64,000 nucleotides of DNA from Sphingobacterium nematocida (GTDB lineage Bacteria > Bacteroidota > Bacteroidia > Sphingobacteriales > Sphingobacteriaceae), in assembly GCF_900168125.1 (NCBI RefSeq), contig NZ_FUZF01000003.1, positions 248,001 to 312,000 on the forward strand, given 5' to 3'. A program made the translations under genes and the position numbers. Under the pieces are notes generated by a model, which ran no database searches, had not been told where the DNA came from, and worked only from the letters and a program-made list of their open reading frames with translations. Each line of letters opens with the position of its first letter. Position 1 is the first letter of the stretch. Shown here in pieces: positions 53,473 through 62,446 of this stretch.

Positions 53473-53520
53473 ATCAATAATAAAGGCGGGATTTTATAAA
53501 ATCCCGCCTTTATTATTGAT
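53473..53520. terminator. 48-bp perfect palindrome, bidirectional terminator between ndh and GH31
   Basis: All 48 bases are self-complementary around 53496/53497. A GC core, GGCGGGATTTTA and its mirror, is flanked by ATAATAAA and its mirror. It lies 27 bases past the ndh stop and 13 bases before the stop of the convergent GH31 gene. Confidence 0.93.
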
Positions 53521-53533
53521 GATCCCGTACAAG

Positions 53534-56500
53534 TTAAAAAGTGACCGAATTGAGCTTTTTATCCACTAAAAGACCGTCAACAGCCTTCAGATTAAAACTA
53601 ACATTCCGTTTTGCTTTCAACTTAATCTTAAACAAGACCTCAGAGCCATTTAGCGTCTCTTTATTTCCAAGATTCACAAATGTAGGATACAGAACCTTAC
53701 TACCATTGGTATGAAGCCGGTCATTGGTATAATTATTCATTCCCTTCATATGCAGCGACTCCACACCTACGAATTCAAAATCTCCATTATTGTATGGTAG
53801 GGCAAAACTAAGCGCATTGACAGCTTTGAGATTTTCCCCCGTTACGCTCACCTCTACAATCTCTCCAGCTTTCAATAAAGTTTTAGATGGGAGCAATTTC
53901 AACACACCAGCTACCTGCTCGTCTTTGGCTGGCTTAGCCCCTCCTTCAATAACCACTGCGACATTCGAAATATCATAGGCATCTATTAGATTATTTTTAT
54001 TCACATCACCATTACTTACATACCCCTCAAAATCACCGTCACCCATCCGTATTCCCGTATAATTAATATACGACGTCAGGTCATTCTGATCAATAAGACG
54101 GTCATTATTGATATCTCCCGGCAAATAACTCGAAGATCCCGGAACCTTAAAAATATAAAGCTCCCGACCAGATCCAAAACCTCCTACAGCTTCCGTAACC
54201 GAGATTTTAACAAAACGGGCCACAGGATGATTATCGAAATTAAAACGTTTCATTTCCCCATCACGCTTCCATTCAAAGCTGCCTGCCTCTGTCCAGTTGT
54301 TTTTATCATTACTATAAGACACTTTTCCTTTTTGCAGAATGCCATTTCCACCATCTGTCCTTGGAAGATACTCAAACTTATCTAACTGATTTACGGTCCT
54401 AAGATCTAAAACTATCTCAAATGGAACAGCCTTTTGCCCCCATTTGGTGTGCCACATATCCCCCTCATCATAGTTAAAGAGCTTGTCGATTTCACTTCCG
54501 TCCTGATTATCCACCGACGTTTCAGCTAGAATGCCCTCAATAGCAAACTCCAACGGATTAGCTTTCGTTTTAGCAGAAAATGTACTCCATTCCGACACGC
54601 CCGACTTATTCACCGCTCTAATTTTAAAAACATAGTCACTTTCCGCTTCCAGGTCTTCAAAAAGCAACTGATTTCCCTGGATTGTCGAGTAGACCAAATC
54701 GTTAAACGCAATCTCATAATAGTCGGCATTTGCTACCTTGTCCCATTGCGGCAACAATGTATAGGCTTGCCTACTACTATCTGGCACTACCGCTTTAGGC
54801 ATAGCCAATGCCCCTGTCTGTGACAGGTATTTATCCACCGGTGCATACTTAAAACCGTCGACCTGTATTTCAAGGGTTGTAGCAGAAACATCTTGTTTAC
54901 CAATACGCACCAAGACCATTGGATTTTTGATCAGACTAGTTTTCTCAAATTCGGAACCCTTAGTCGCAAATTGGTTTAAATTTGGCTGCTCATCATAAAA
55001 GTAAACGTTGTCCGTACTATTGAACGCTGCTAATGAATGTACTTCCTGAAGCTTTACACCTTTTTTATTCACCTTCACAACGACTTTTTTGGGTGCCTCT
55101 GTTACATTGAAACGGACCTCTGTAGATTTTACTTTTTCAAAACCTCCAAAATCACCTTCGGATGGGGCGATCGTGAACAAAGCTTTACTTCCCGCCAAAA
55201 CGGAAGAAATTTTCGTATTTACCCCTTTTCCATAACGATAAGCTTCGGTCTTACCATCATCGTCATACTCTTTAAAACTCGAATTCCCGAACGGATAAAC
55301 TTCGTAAATACGATGATCCTTCTTTATCTCCAATATGTTATTGTTCGGGTTTGTCAATGGAATAATCGCTCCATTTTTCACAAAAACAGGTAATTTCCAA
55401 ATGGGAGTTTTAAAATCGTTGATAACAAGGTTTCCCTCGTACTTATCACCGGTGAAGTAATCGATCCATTCTCCGTCTGGCAGATAAATACCGTTACGGA
55501 TATCGTTTCCTTTCTCATCTGCACTTGTCTCCTTGTAGATAGGTGCCACCAAAAAACTCGGCCCATACATATACTGGTACTGTGTAGATTTGCCTAACGT
55601 GTATGGATTTGTCTGCTCTAAGAACATCGCCCGGATCATGGGTAGACCATCAGTAGCTTCTTTGGCAAGACTATAGCTGTAAGGAACCAATTGAGATTTC
55701 AATTTCAGGTAAAAGCGATTGATGGAAGTAGCGGGTTCGCCCAAAGCATGGGGGTATTTCTCATTGGAACCCCAGCCATCCATATTTAGTTCCATAGGCG
55801 TCCAGGTTTTCCATTGGAAGTCCCTGATATTAACCTTAAAATTTTTACCGCCAAAGATTCCATCCATATCCGAAGTAATATTAGGCTGCCCCGAAAGCCC
55901 GGAGCCTATATAGGTAGGAATATGGAACCGGATGTATTCCCACACCCCTCCTGTCTGATCACCAGACCAGATTCCTGCATATCGCTGAGTTCCGGCCCAT
56001 CCATCCAGAGAGATTATAAATGGACGAGCGTCATTACCGTAATAAGGCATAGTGTGCCCTACATCCGCCACCCCATTCAAACCAAAGGAATAACCCGGAC
56101 CTACCCATGCCACGTCCGTTTTCAGTACACGCACCCCCGCATCCCGCACCTCTTTTACAATATCACGCTGTAGTAATGCACTGATACTATCTTTGGGATG
56201 TAGATCAGACTGTGTCCACAATCCTATTTCAACGCCATTTTTACGCGCATAATCACCAAACTCTTTTAGATTATTGATATTCCCATCGAGGGTTTCAGTT
56301 TGACCATAACCTGCTCCATAACCGTCGTTAGGCAATATCCAACCCAAAGGCATATCATGAGCTTTATAGCGGTCGATAACAGCCCGAGCTGAAAACTGGT
56401 AATTATTCTTTTCTCCATTCAATGACTCTTTAACACCGCCATTGTCTTTTTGATTCTCTTTATAACGCTTACCATCCTCGAAAAGAATCCCTTTTTCGTC

Positions 56501-57391
56501 TGCTGTCCAGTAGTCTCGGTTATAGGCATTCAAATGCCCCTGATACAAACCAAATTTTGGCAACAGAATAGGATTGCCGGTCAATTGGTAAAAGTCATTC
56601 AACAAAGGGACAGCGCCGTCGCTTATCATAAAAAAGACATCTAGATAGTCCGTATCGTGAGACAAACGCACTGTACCCTTTGTTTTTGCACCAAACGTAT
56701 AGCTACCTTTTTTAAAGGTGTGCCACATAAAACCATAGCCGTTGGTGGACCAAAAATAAGGTGTAGGTGATGCGACCCCACCATCCGTCCAACTATTCTG
56801 GTTTTCAATCGCTATCGTTTTTCCTTTATGTGAAAACCGTCCATTCTGAACTCCCCCACCAAAAAAATACTCCTCTCGACCTTCCTTCAATTCGATGGTT
56901 ACTTGTTTTTCCTCGAAAGTAATAGGTTTTAGGCTTTCAACCACTACACGGTTATTCTGCCGGTTTAAAATCCGAAAATGCGAAGTCTCTTTGTCTATTG
57001 TAAATTCAATATCCTTTGTCGTTATCGTTACCTGATTCCCAGTTTCCTTTACTTCAAGTTGATCGACGCCTCTTCTGGGTTGTTCAACCAGAATCTTGGC
57101 TTCCGGTTTTGCTTCCGGATCGCGGATGATTCCGCCCTTTACATCCTGAAATATTCTGAAAATATGATTACCATAGAAATCCAAGGTCAGTCTCTGAAGG
57201 TTGTCATATACAATCTCTACTGTTGTCGAATTTATTTTCTGAACAGCAACAATCTTACTGTTTTTATCGATAGGCTGTACGCTAACAATAGGAGGATTTG
57301 CACTGAGTTTGGCAGGTTGAAAAATAAATGGAGAAGCCAATCCTACCAACAAACTGACTTGTGCTTTGGCAATCCAAAAAGATACCTTCAT
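53534..57391 (-). CDS. multidomain GH31 glycoside hydrolase with FN3, F5/8C, dockerin-like and cohesin-like modules
   Basis: A 1285-residue exported enzyme. Order: signal peptide; GH31 N-terminal sandwich; catalytic barrel (about 285-620) with nucleophile Asp426 (VLKTDVAWVG) and acid/base Asp478 (IWSGDQTGG); DUF5110-like sheet (about 690-790); FN3 (about 865-950); F5/8 type C (about 950-1090); dockerin-like calcium repeats GDINNDRLIDQNDL and GDVNKNNLIDAYDI (about 1090-1155); cohesin-like domain (about 1160-1285). The KTDVAWVGPGYSFGLNG block recalls the GH31 alpha-N-acetylgalactosaminidase group from memory, so GalNAc-O-glycan activity is possible; alpha-glucosidase or alpha-xylosidase are the alternatives. 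It is monocistronic, with an operator-like palindrome upstream. Confidence 0.9.
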   Translation of the reverse strand: MKVSFWIAKAQVSLLVGLASPFIFQPAKLSANPPIVSVQPIDKNSKIVAVQKINSTTVEIVYDNLQRLTLDFYGNHIFRIFQDVKGGIIRDPEAKPEAKILVEQPRRGVDQLEVKETGNQVTITTKDIEFTIDKETSHFRILNRQNNRVVVESLKPITFEEKQVTIELKEGREEYFFGGGVQNGRFSHKGKTIAIENQNSWTDGGVASPTPYFWSTNGYGFMWHTFKKGSYTFGAKTKGTVRLSHDTDYLDVFFMISDGAVPLLNDFYQLTGNPILLPKFGLYQGHLNAYNRDYWTADEKGILFEDGKRYKENQKDNGGVKESLNGEKNNYQFSARAVIDRYKAHDMPLGWILPNDGYGAGYGQTETLDGNINNLKEFGDYARKNGVEIGLWTQSDLHPKDSISALLQRDIVKEVRDAGVRVLKTDVAWVGPGYSFGLNGVADVGHTMPYYGNDARPFIISLDGWAGTQRYAGIWSGDQTGGVWEYIRFHIPTYIGSGLSGQPNITSDMDGIFGGKNFKVNIRDFQWKTWTPMELNMDGWGSNEKYPHALGEPATSINRFYLKLKSQLVPYSYSLAKEATDGLPMIRAMFLEQTNPYTLGKSTQYQYMYGPSFLVAPIYKETSADEKGNDIRNGIYLPDGEWIDYFTGDKYEGNLVINDFKTPIWKLPVFVKNGAIIPLTNPNNNILEIKKDHRIYEVYPFGNSSFKEYDDDGKTEAYRYGKGVNTKISSVLAGSKALFTIAPSEGDFGGFEKVKSTEVRFNVTEAPKKVVVKVNKKGVKLQEVHSLAAFNSTDNVYFYDEQPNLNQFATKGSEFEKTSLIKNPMVLVRIGKQDVSATTLEIQVDGFKYAPVDKYLSQTGALAMPKAVVPDSSRQAYTLLPQWDKVANADYYEIAFNDLVYSTIQGNQLLFEDLEAESDYVFKIRAVNKSGVSEWSTFSAKTKANPLEFAIEGILAETSVDNQDGSEIDKLFNYDEGDMWHTKWGQKAVPFEIVLDLRTVNQLDKFEYLPRTDGGNGILQKGKVSYSNDKNNWTEAGSFEWKRDGEMKRFNFDNHPVARFVKISVTEAVGGFGSGRELYIFKVPGSSSYLPGDINNDRLIDQNDLTSYINYTGIRMGDGDFEGYVSNGDVNKNNLIDAYDISNVAVVIEGGAKPAKDEQVAGVLKLLPSKTLLKAGEIVEVSVTGENLKAVNALSFALPYNNGDFEFVGVESLHMKGMNNYTNDRLHTNGSKVLYPTFVNLGNKETLNGSEVLFKIKLKAKRNVSFNLKAVDGLLVDKKLNSVTF

Positions 57392-57514
57392 ACGCGTGGT
57401 TTATAATAATGAATAGCCATTTTGTATTGTAATCCATGCGATACAAACACTTGGCTTTTATATTTAACGAAACAATAATACAATAGTATCTCCAAGTAAA
57501 AAAGAGCCAACAGG

Positions 57515-57530
57515 ATGCAAACGATTGTCT
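57515..57530. promoter_or_regulatory. LacI-type operator candidate upstream of the GH31 gene
   Basis: ATGCAAACGATTGTCT has the CG-centred GCAAnCGnTTG layout. Its reverse strand CAATCGTTTGCAT differs at one base from CAATCGGTTGCAT at 40205-40217 before the PUL. Both lie about 120 bases upstream of their start codons. The rest of the 57392-57665 gap holds the PolX promoter box and nothing else recognised. Confidence 0.5.
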
Positions 57531-57633
57531 AATAATAATGTTGCATACGCACTATCCTGCCCCAAGTAGTAAAGATGAAGGAGAAATCCTGCCGATAAAA
57601 GCGGAGATTTATTCCGAAACGACATAAGTTTGT

Positions 57634-57641
57634 TAACTTTG
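57634..57641 (+). promoter_or_regulatory. Bacteroidota -7 box for the PolX-like gene
   Basis: TAACTTTG matches TAnnTTTG. The transcript would start near 57648, leaving a short leader to ATG 57666 and excluding a TTG start at 57630. Confidence 0.6.
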
Positions 57642-57665
57642 AATAACCTTCAAAATAGAATAGAT

Positions 57666-59339
57666 ATGGACAACAAAACGATAGCGCGTACCTTTAAGCT
57701 TTGCGGACAACTCATGGAACTACACAATGAAAATCCATTCCGTAGTAAAGCCATAGCTAGTGCGTCGTTCAAGGTGGACAAGCTACCCTTCCAAGCTGCA
57801 GAAGCAAGCCTGGAAAAACTAAGTGAGCAACCGGGAATAGGAAAAAGTACAGCCGAGAAAATAAAACAGATCGTAACCACTGGTACTTTTCCCGAATTGG
57901 ATGAACTTTTGGCCAAAACTCCAGAAGGAATCTTAGAAATGCTCAAGATCAAAGGTCTTGGCCCTAAAAAGATACAGATTATATGGACTGATCTAGCTAT
58001 AGAGACCGTAGGTGAGCTTTATTACGCCTGCAATGAGAACCGCCTCATTGAAGCCAAAGGCTTCGGCTTAAAAACACAAGAAGATATTAAAAAGGCCATT
58101 GAATTCTCGATGGCAAACCAAGGTTGGTTTTTATATGCAAAAGTCATTGCATCAGCAGACAATGTATTAACGCATCTTCGAAAAGCCTTACCCAACAACC
58201 AAGTGGAATTCACCGGTGAATTCCGTAGAAAATGTGAAGTACTCGCAAAGGTAGAACTAATTATCGATACCGATATCGCGTCTATCCGTAAGGCCGTGAC
58301 TACACTCCAAAATGAAGTAGCTATCGAAGAAGACACCGATCAGCTTTCATTTAAGGATGAAAATACCTGTCCTTTTGTTATTTACTCCTCCAGCTCTTCC
58401 TCCTTTGCGCACGACTGGCTAATACGCACAGGATCTGAAGATCATTTAGCTCTTTTAAAGGCGCTGAGCACAGCAATACCTACGGGCGACACAGAAGCTG
58501 ATATCTATAAAAATATGGGCTTAGACTACATCCTGCCCGAACTGAGAGAAGGTCTAGATGAGGTCAGCCTTGCTCAAAGACAACAACTACCGCAACTTAT
58601 CGAGTTTGGCGACCTGAAAGGTACACTGCACAACCACTCCACCTACTCGGACGGTGTTCATTCGTTAAAAGAAATGGCACTATATTGCAAAGACAATCTT
58701 GGTCTTTCCTACTTCGGGATTTGCGACCACTCTAAGACTGCCGTTTACGCAAATGGCCTAACAATAGATCGCTTAGAACAACAGTGGGCAGAGATTGATA
58801 AACTCAATACCGAGCTTGCTCCTTTCCGGATATTCAAAGGGATTGAGAGCGACATCCTATCCGATGGATCTCTCGATTACTCCGATGATATCTTGGCTAA
58901 ATTTGACTTTGTCGTCGCTTCTGTGCACAGCAATTTAAAGATGGACGAAGAAAAAGCTACTGCTCGCCTAATTAAAGCTATTGAAAATCCTTATACCACC
59001 ATATTGGGACATCCTACAGGAAGGCTTCTTTTGGCACGTGCGGGATATCCGTTGGATTTCAAAAAAGTAATCGATGCCTGTGCCGCAAACCAAGTAGTCA
59101 TTGAAATCAATGCGAACCCACTACGCTTGGATTTGGACTGGCGTTGGCACCGATATGCATTGGAAAAAGGCGTAATTCTCTCCATTAACCCCGATGCGCA
59201 CCGTACCGAAGGTTTACTAGACATGCATTACGGTATACATGTAGCCCGTAAAGGCGGATTGACAAAAGAAAAGTGCTTCAATGCCTTTACGCTAGAAGAA
59301 ATTTCGACTTACCTTGCAAATCGTAAGGCTAAAATTTAA
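57666..59339 (+). CDS. PolX-like DNA repair protein with degenerate polymerase domain and intact PHP nuclease domain
   Basis: A 557-residue protein in the layout of bacterial family X DNA polymerases. It has an HhH 8-kDa region (LSEQPGIGKSTAEKIK, IKGLGPKKIQIIW), a nucleotidyltransferase palm and a C-terminal PHP 3'-5' exonuclease. The palm site, normally GS...DxD, reads GEFRRKCEVLAKVELIID, so the catalytic Asp pair is replaced by Lys and Glu. PHP metal ligands all appear kept: LHNHSTYSDG, CDHSKT, GIESDI, VASVHSN, LGHPTGR and NPDAHR. It is likely a structure-specific nuclease in base-excision repair rather than a polymerase (inference). Start ATG 57666 by promoter position. Confidence 0.9.
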   Translation: MDNKTIARTFKLCGQLMELHNENPFRSKAIASASFKVDKLPFQAAEASLEKLSEQPGIGKSTAEKIKQIVTTGTFPELDELLAKTPEGILEMLKIKGLGPKKIQIIWTDLAIETVGELYYACNENRLIEAKGFGLKTQEDIKKAIEFSMANQGWFLYAKVIASADNVLTHLRKALPNNQVEFTGEFRRKCEVLAKVELIIDTDIASIRKAVTTLQNEVAIEEDTDQLSFKDENTCPFVIYSSSSSSFAHDWLIRTGSEDHLALLKALSTAIPTGDTEADIYKNMGLDYILPELREGLDEVSLAQRQQLPQLIEFGDLKGTLHNHSTYSDGVHSLKEMALYCKDNLGLSYFGICDHSKTAVYANGLTIDRLEQQWAEIDKLNTELAPFRIFKGIESDILSDGSLDYSDDILAKFDFVVASVHSNLKMDEEKATARLIKAIENPYTTILGHPTGRLLLARAGYPLDFKKVIDACAANQVVIEINANPLRLDLDWRWHRYALEKGVILSINPDAHRTEGLLDMHYGIHVARKGGLTKEKCFNAFTLEEISTYLANRKAKI

Positions 59340-59357
59340 GAACACAGCTTATAAAAT

Positions 59358-59392
59358 AAAATCCATCCGTTTGTATCGGATGGATTTTTTAT
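59358..59392 (+). terminator. terminator after the PolX-like gene
   Basis: A 12-bp stem AAAATCCATCCG / CGGATGGATTTT with a 7-nt loop, followed by a T-run, 18 bases past the stop. The T/A-rich flanks may also serve the convergent fabV gene. Confidence 0.9.
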
Positions 59393-59415
59393 TTATAAAG
59401 GATCAAGTAAACTAC

Positions 59416-60618
59416 TTATCCTTCAATACTTGGAATAGTGACCACTTCGTTGGTATCTGCCTCATAATTTACTTCAGGGAAGTTAAAGCCGAACAAATGG
59501 AAGAATTCGTCACGGTACCCTTGGATATCTGAAATTTCCTCTAAATTTTCTGTCGTCGCTTGTTCCCAAAGTTTAGCAACTTCTTCCTGTACATCATCGC
59601 GCATTTCCCAATCGTCAACACGGATACGTCCTTTTTCGTCCAAAGCAAGCTGTCCATCAGCACTGTAAAGGCGTTCTGCAAACAAACGTTGCATCTGCTC
59701 AATCGTACCCTCGTGGATTCCTTTTTCTTTCATTACTTTATAAAGTAATGAAATGTACAAAGGAACTACAGGTATAGCCGAGCTTGATTGCGTAACCAAT
59801 GCTTTATTGACAGAAACATATGAAACCCCGTTAAGATCTTTCAGCAAGTCATTGATAACTGGAACTGTACCTTCCAAATCATCTTTTGCTTTTCCGATCG
59901 TACCGTTTCTGTAGATAGGGTAAGTAAGCTCAGGGCCGATGTAGGAATAAGCTACCGTTTTTACGCCGTCTGCCAATACACCCGCAGCCTTCATATCCTC
60001 AATCCAGAATTTCCAATCCTCTCCCCCCATTACTGCAATCGTGTTGGCAATGTCTTCTTCGTTCTCTACTGGTTGAATCGAAATATCCGAAACCACACCT
60101 GCATGAAAATCTACTGTCTTATTGGTAAAAGATTGTGCTATAGGTTTTAAAACAGAAGCATGTGCTACACCTGTCTTAGGATGTGTACGTCTTGGAGAAG
60201 CCAAAGAGTAAACGATTAAATCTACCTGACCTAAATCTTTCTTGATCAACTCTATAGTCTGCTTTTTAATATCATCTGAAAACGCATCGCCATTGATACT
60301 CTTAGCATACAAACCTGCCGCGTGCGCTTCTTTTTCAAATGCAGCAGTATTATACCATCCAGCAGTACCTGGTTTACCCTCTGCAGCTGGTTTTTCGAAA
60401 AAGACACCGATAGTAGCCGCATCTGAACCGAATGCAGCGCTGATACGTGAAGCCAAACCAAAGCCAGTAGAAGCTCCTACGACCAATACTTTCTTAGGAC
60501 CGTTACTTATTTTACCTTTCGATTTAACATATTCAATTTGGTTTTTCACATTTTGTGCCGTTCCTTCAGGATGTGAAGTCAAACAGATAAAACCTCTTAC
60601 GCGTGGTTGAATAATCAT
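59416..60618 (-). CDS. fabV: trans-2-enoyl-ACP/CoA reductase, FabV type
   Basis: A 400-residue NADH-dependent reductase for the last step of each fatty acid elongation cycle, a triclosan-tolerant alternative to FabI. Diagnostic motifs are the N-terminal MIIQPRVRGFICLTSHPEGT, the nucleotide-binding VLVVGASTGFGLASRI, LIVYSLASPRRTHP, and the Tyr-x8-Lys active site in YPIYRNGTIGKAK. Length is standard. The gene is monocistronic with its own promoter box, and the reading frame is intact. Confidence 0.96.
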   Translation of the reverse strand: MIIQPRVRGFICLTSHPEGTAQNVKNQIEYVKSKGKISNGPKKVLVVGASTGFGLASRISAAFGSDAATIGVFFEKPAAEGKPGTAGWYNTAAFEKEAHAAGLYAKSINGDAFSDDIKKQTIELIKKDLGQVDLIVYSLASPRRTHPKTGVAHASVLKPIAQSFTNKTVDFHAGVVSDISIQPVENEEDIANTIAVMGGEDWKFWIEDMKAAGVLADGVKTVAYSYIGPELTYPIYRNGTIGKAKDDLEGTVPVINDLLKDLNGVSYVSVNKALVTQSSSAIPVVPLYISLLYKVMKEKGIHEGTIEQMQRLFAERLYSADGQLALDEKGRIRVDDWEMRDDVQEEVAKLWEQATTENLEEISDIQGYRDEFFHLFGFNFPEVNYEADTNEVVTIPSIEG

Positions 60619-60630
60619 ATTTAATACTTA

Positions 60631-60648
60631 GATGTTAATGATGTTAAC
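60631..60648. repeat. 9-bp tandem pair upstream of fabV
   Basis: GATGTTAAT and GATGTTAAC are adjacent, in the fabV leader between the promoter box and the start codon. The units are similar in style to the TTAAC repeats elsewhere in the window. Confidence 0.45.
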
Positions 60649-60655
60649 AAAGGTA
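60648..60655 (-). promoter_or_regulatory. Bacteroidota -7 box for fabV
   Basis: The minus strand reads TACCTTTG (TAnnTTTG). Transcription would start near 60641, about 23 nt before the ATG. The rest of the 60656-60832 gap is AT-rich and must hold the promoter of the RDD gene. Confidence 0.6.
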
Positions 60656-60832
60656 CAAACTTATATAAAATGCTTTGAATTCACGCAATAACGGATTAAA
60701 AAAGAAATTTATCGGATATAAATAAATATTTAAGTAGTTTTAAGAAATAGTCATGATAAAACTACAAAACTATCCTTCAGTTACCGGATAATGTAGTAAT
60801 CATGCACATATGAACCAAATAATTATTAACCA

Positions 60833-61288
60833 ATGCAAGACTTAGATTTAGAAAACGAACATCTTTTCCCCAGTTTAATGGATAGAATGCAATCATCCCT
60901 TATTGATACTGGGATTATTTTACTAACACTGTATACTTGTGGATTATTTTACGACAGCATTGAAGCTCCCGACTGGCTTAGGGCAGCGTCATTGATCTTT
61001 GTATTTTTCCTTTACGAACCCGTTATGCAGACAATGGGCGGTACTGTTGGAAATAGAATAAAAAGAATAAACGTCCGAAAAAATGAAGACTTCACCAAAC
61101 CGATTAATTTCTTTCAAGCACTGATACGCTTTGTAGCAAAAGTATTTTTAGGATGGATTTCTCTTTTAACCATACACGGAGATATTCGGAAAAGAGCGAT
61201 ACACGATATGATCGCAGGTACTGTGATGGTAAATAAACAGACAAATCCCGCTCGATTACCTGTTCCGATTTATCGGGATGAACAATAA
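60833..61288 (+). CDS. RDD family membrane protein
   Basis: A 151-residue inner-membrane protein with two to three hydrophobic helices: SSLIDTGIILLTLYTCGLFY, WLRAASLIFVFFLYEPV, and FVAKVFLGWISLLTI. The RDD-type signature is seen as LMDRMQSSLIDTG near residue 18 (Arg/Asp positions) and TMGGTVGNRIKRINV, with RKRAIHDMIAGTVMV at the end. RDD proteins are of mostly unknown function; some act in sodium/proton antiport or stress tolerance. The start ATG at 60833 has no strong ribosome-binding site. Confidence 0.88.
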   Translation: MQDLDLENEHLFPSLMDRMQSSLIDTGIILLTLYTCGLFYDSIEAPDWLRAASLIFVFFLYEPVMQTMGGTVGNRIKRINVRKNEDFTKPINFFQALIRFVAKVFLGWISLLTIHGDIRKRAIHDMIAGTVMVNKQTNPARLPVPIYRDEQ

Positions 61289-61325
61289 TATACATTTTTT
61301 AAATGGCCCCTTTTCTTTTTATTAT

Positions 61326-61333
61326 TACTTTTG
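61326..61333 (+). promoter_or_regulatory. Bacteroidota -7 box for the small outer-membrane protein
   Basis: TACTTTTG matches TAnnTTTG, with a transcript start near 61340 and a leader of about 46 nt. Confidence 0.55.
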
Positions 61334-61385
61334 TCGTCAAATTATTGAGATACAATATATAGTATAAATTAAAACCAAACTTTTT

Positions 61386-61925
61386 ATGAAAAAAATCTAC
61401 TTAAGCTTAGCCCTAGTATTAGGCTTGGCAAGCACTCAGGCACAAGAGACTCACCCTGCCATCCAAAAAGGAAAAATAATGATTGAAACCAATTTCACAC
61501 CTTTTGGCACAGGAAATAGTGGTTTTAGCTATTCAAAAACTGATTGGGCTAAAAGTTGGCAGGTTGGCGCCTCGGCAGGATACTTTGTCATAGATAAACT
61601 TGCTTTTAAGGCTGGTATCGGATACACAAAAACAGAGCTGGATATCGACTTTGGTGGTCTCGCCTCAGCCAACTTCAACAGCGATGCACTTGCTTACCAA
61701 TTTGGCGCCAAATATTACATCATTAACTGTATCACTGTACAGGTCGATTTCAATGGTACAAAGCAAGGAGATATAACAGCGAACTCTATTGGCGGTCAAC
61801 TGGGCTACGCTTGGTTTATAAAGGATAATATGGCACTGGAGCCTGCGGTCAAATACAATTTGGGCGTAGATGACAACAGCAGCAATGTGTTCTCCGCGGG
61901 ATTAGGATTTTCGATTCACTTTTAA
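61386..61925 (+). CDS. outer-membrane beta-barrel protein (OmpA/OprF-barrel-like)
   Basis: A 179-residue exported protein. A signal peptide (to about residue 19, ASTQAQ) is followed by an eight-strand barrel pattern such as WQVGASAGYFVIDKLAFKAG and ALAYQFGAKYYIINCITVQV, ending in the barrel signature FSAGLGFSIHF with terminal Phe. It is a Bacteroidota small porin-like OMP of unknown role. It has its own promoter box and a terminator shared with dps. Confidence 0.85.
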   Translation: MKKIYLSLALVLGLASTQAQETHPAIQKGKIMIETNFTPFGTGNSGFSYSKTDWAKSWQVGASAGYFVIDKLAFKAGIGYTKTELDIDFGGLASANFNSDALAYQFGAKYYIINCITVQVDFNGTKQGDITANSIGGQLGYAWFIKDNMALEPAVKYNLGVDDNSSNVFSAGLGFSIHF

Positions 61926-61928
61926 AAC

Positions 61929-61960
61929 AAAAGGCTTTCATTTCTGAAAGCCTTTTGTCT
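61929..61960. terminator. terminator between the small OMP gene and dps
   Basis: A 12-bp perfect stem CAAAAGGCTTTC / GAAAGCCTTTTG with loop ATTTCT, placed 3 bases past the OMP stop and 8 bases before the dps stop. It probably works in both directions. Confidence 0.9.
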
Positions 61961-61966
61961 TTAGTA

Positions 61967-62437
61967 CTACTTTATATGCGCTCTAAGCATCCACGCTGTT
62001 TTTTCATGCTTAGCGAGTACACCGACCAAGAAATCTTCTGTCCCGGCATCACCATGTTTATCGACCACATCAATATATTCACGGATGGTAATGATCAGGC
62101 TTTCGTAATCTCCCAATAACTCCTTAATATACCCTTGACTATCATTCTTACCATACTTCATCTCTGTAAGCTGCGTCAATTCTAAAAACTGCTTCATCGT
62201 ACCGACAGCATAATGTCCAATTGCCCGCACACGCTCTGCAACCTCATCGATCAATTCAGCCAACTCATCATACAATCCTTCAAAGAACAAATGTTGCGCA
62301 TGAAAATCTACGCCCTCAATATTCCAATGTGCGTTGCGCACCTTAGTGTACAATACATTTTCATCTGCCAATAACTTGTTCAATAAAGCTGCCACGGCAG
62401 CCGTGTCTTTTTCCTTAATTCCGATATTTGCTTTCAT
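61967..62437 (-). CDS. dps: Dps-family ferritin-like DNA protection protein
   Basis: A 156-residue four-helix protein that forms a dodecamer storing iron with H2O2 as oxidant. Ferroxidase ligands are seen across HWNIEGVDFHAQHLFFEGLY and DELAELIDEVAERVRAIG (His, His, Asp, Glu). The N-terminus is short with no extra Lys-rich DNA-binding tail. The 125-base gap upstream contains two sets of short tandem repeats instead of a clear promoter box. Confidence 0.95.
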   Translation of the reverse strand: MKANIGIKEKDTAAVAALLNKLLADENVLYTKVRNAHWNIEGVDFHAQHLFFEGLYDELAELIDEVAERVRAIGHYAVGTMKQFLELTQLTEMKYGKNDSQGYIKELLGDYESLIITIREYIDVVDKHGDAGTEDFLVGVLAKHEKTAWMLRAHIK

Positions 62438-62446
62438 ACGTATATA

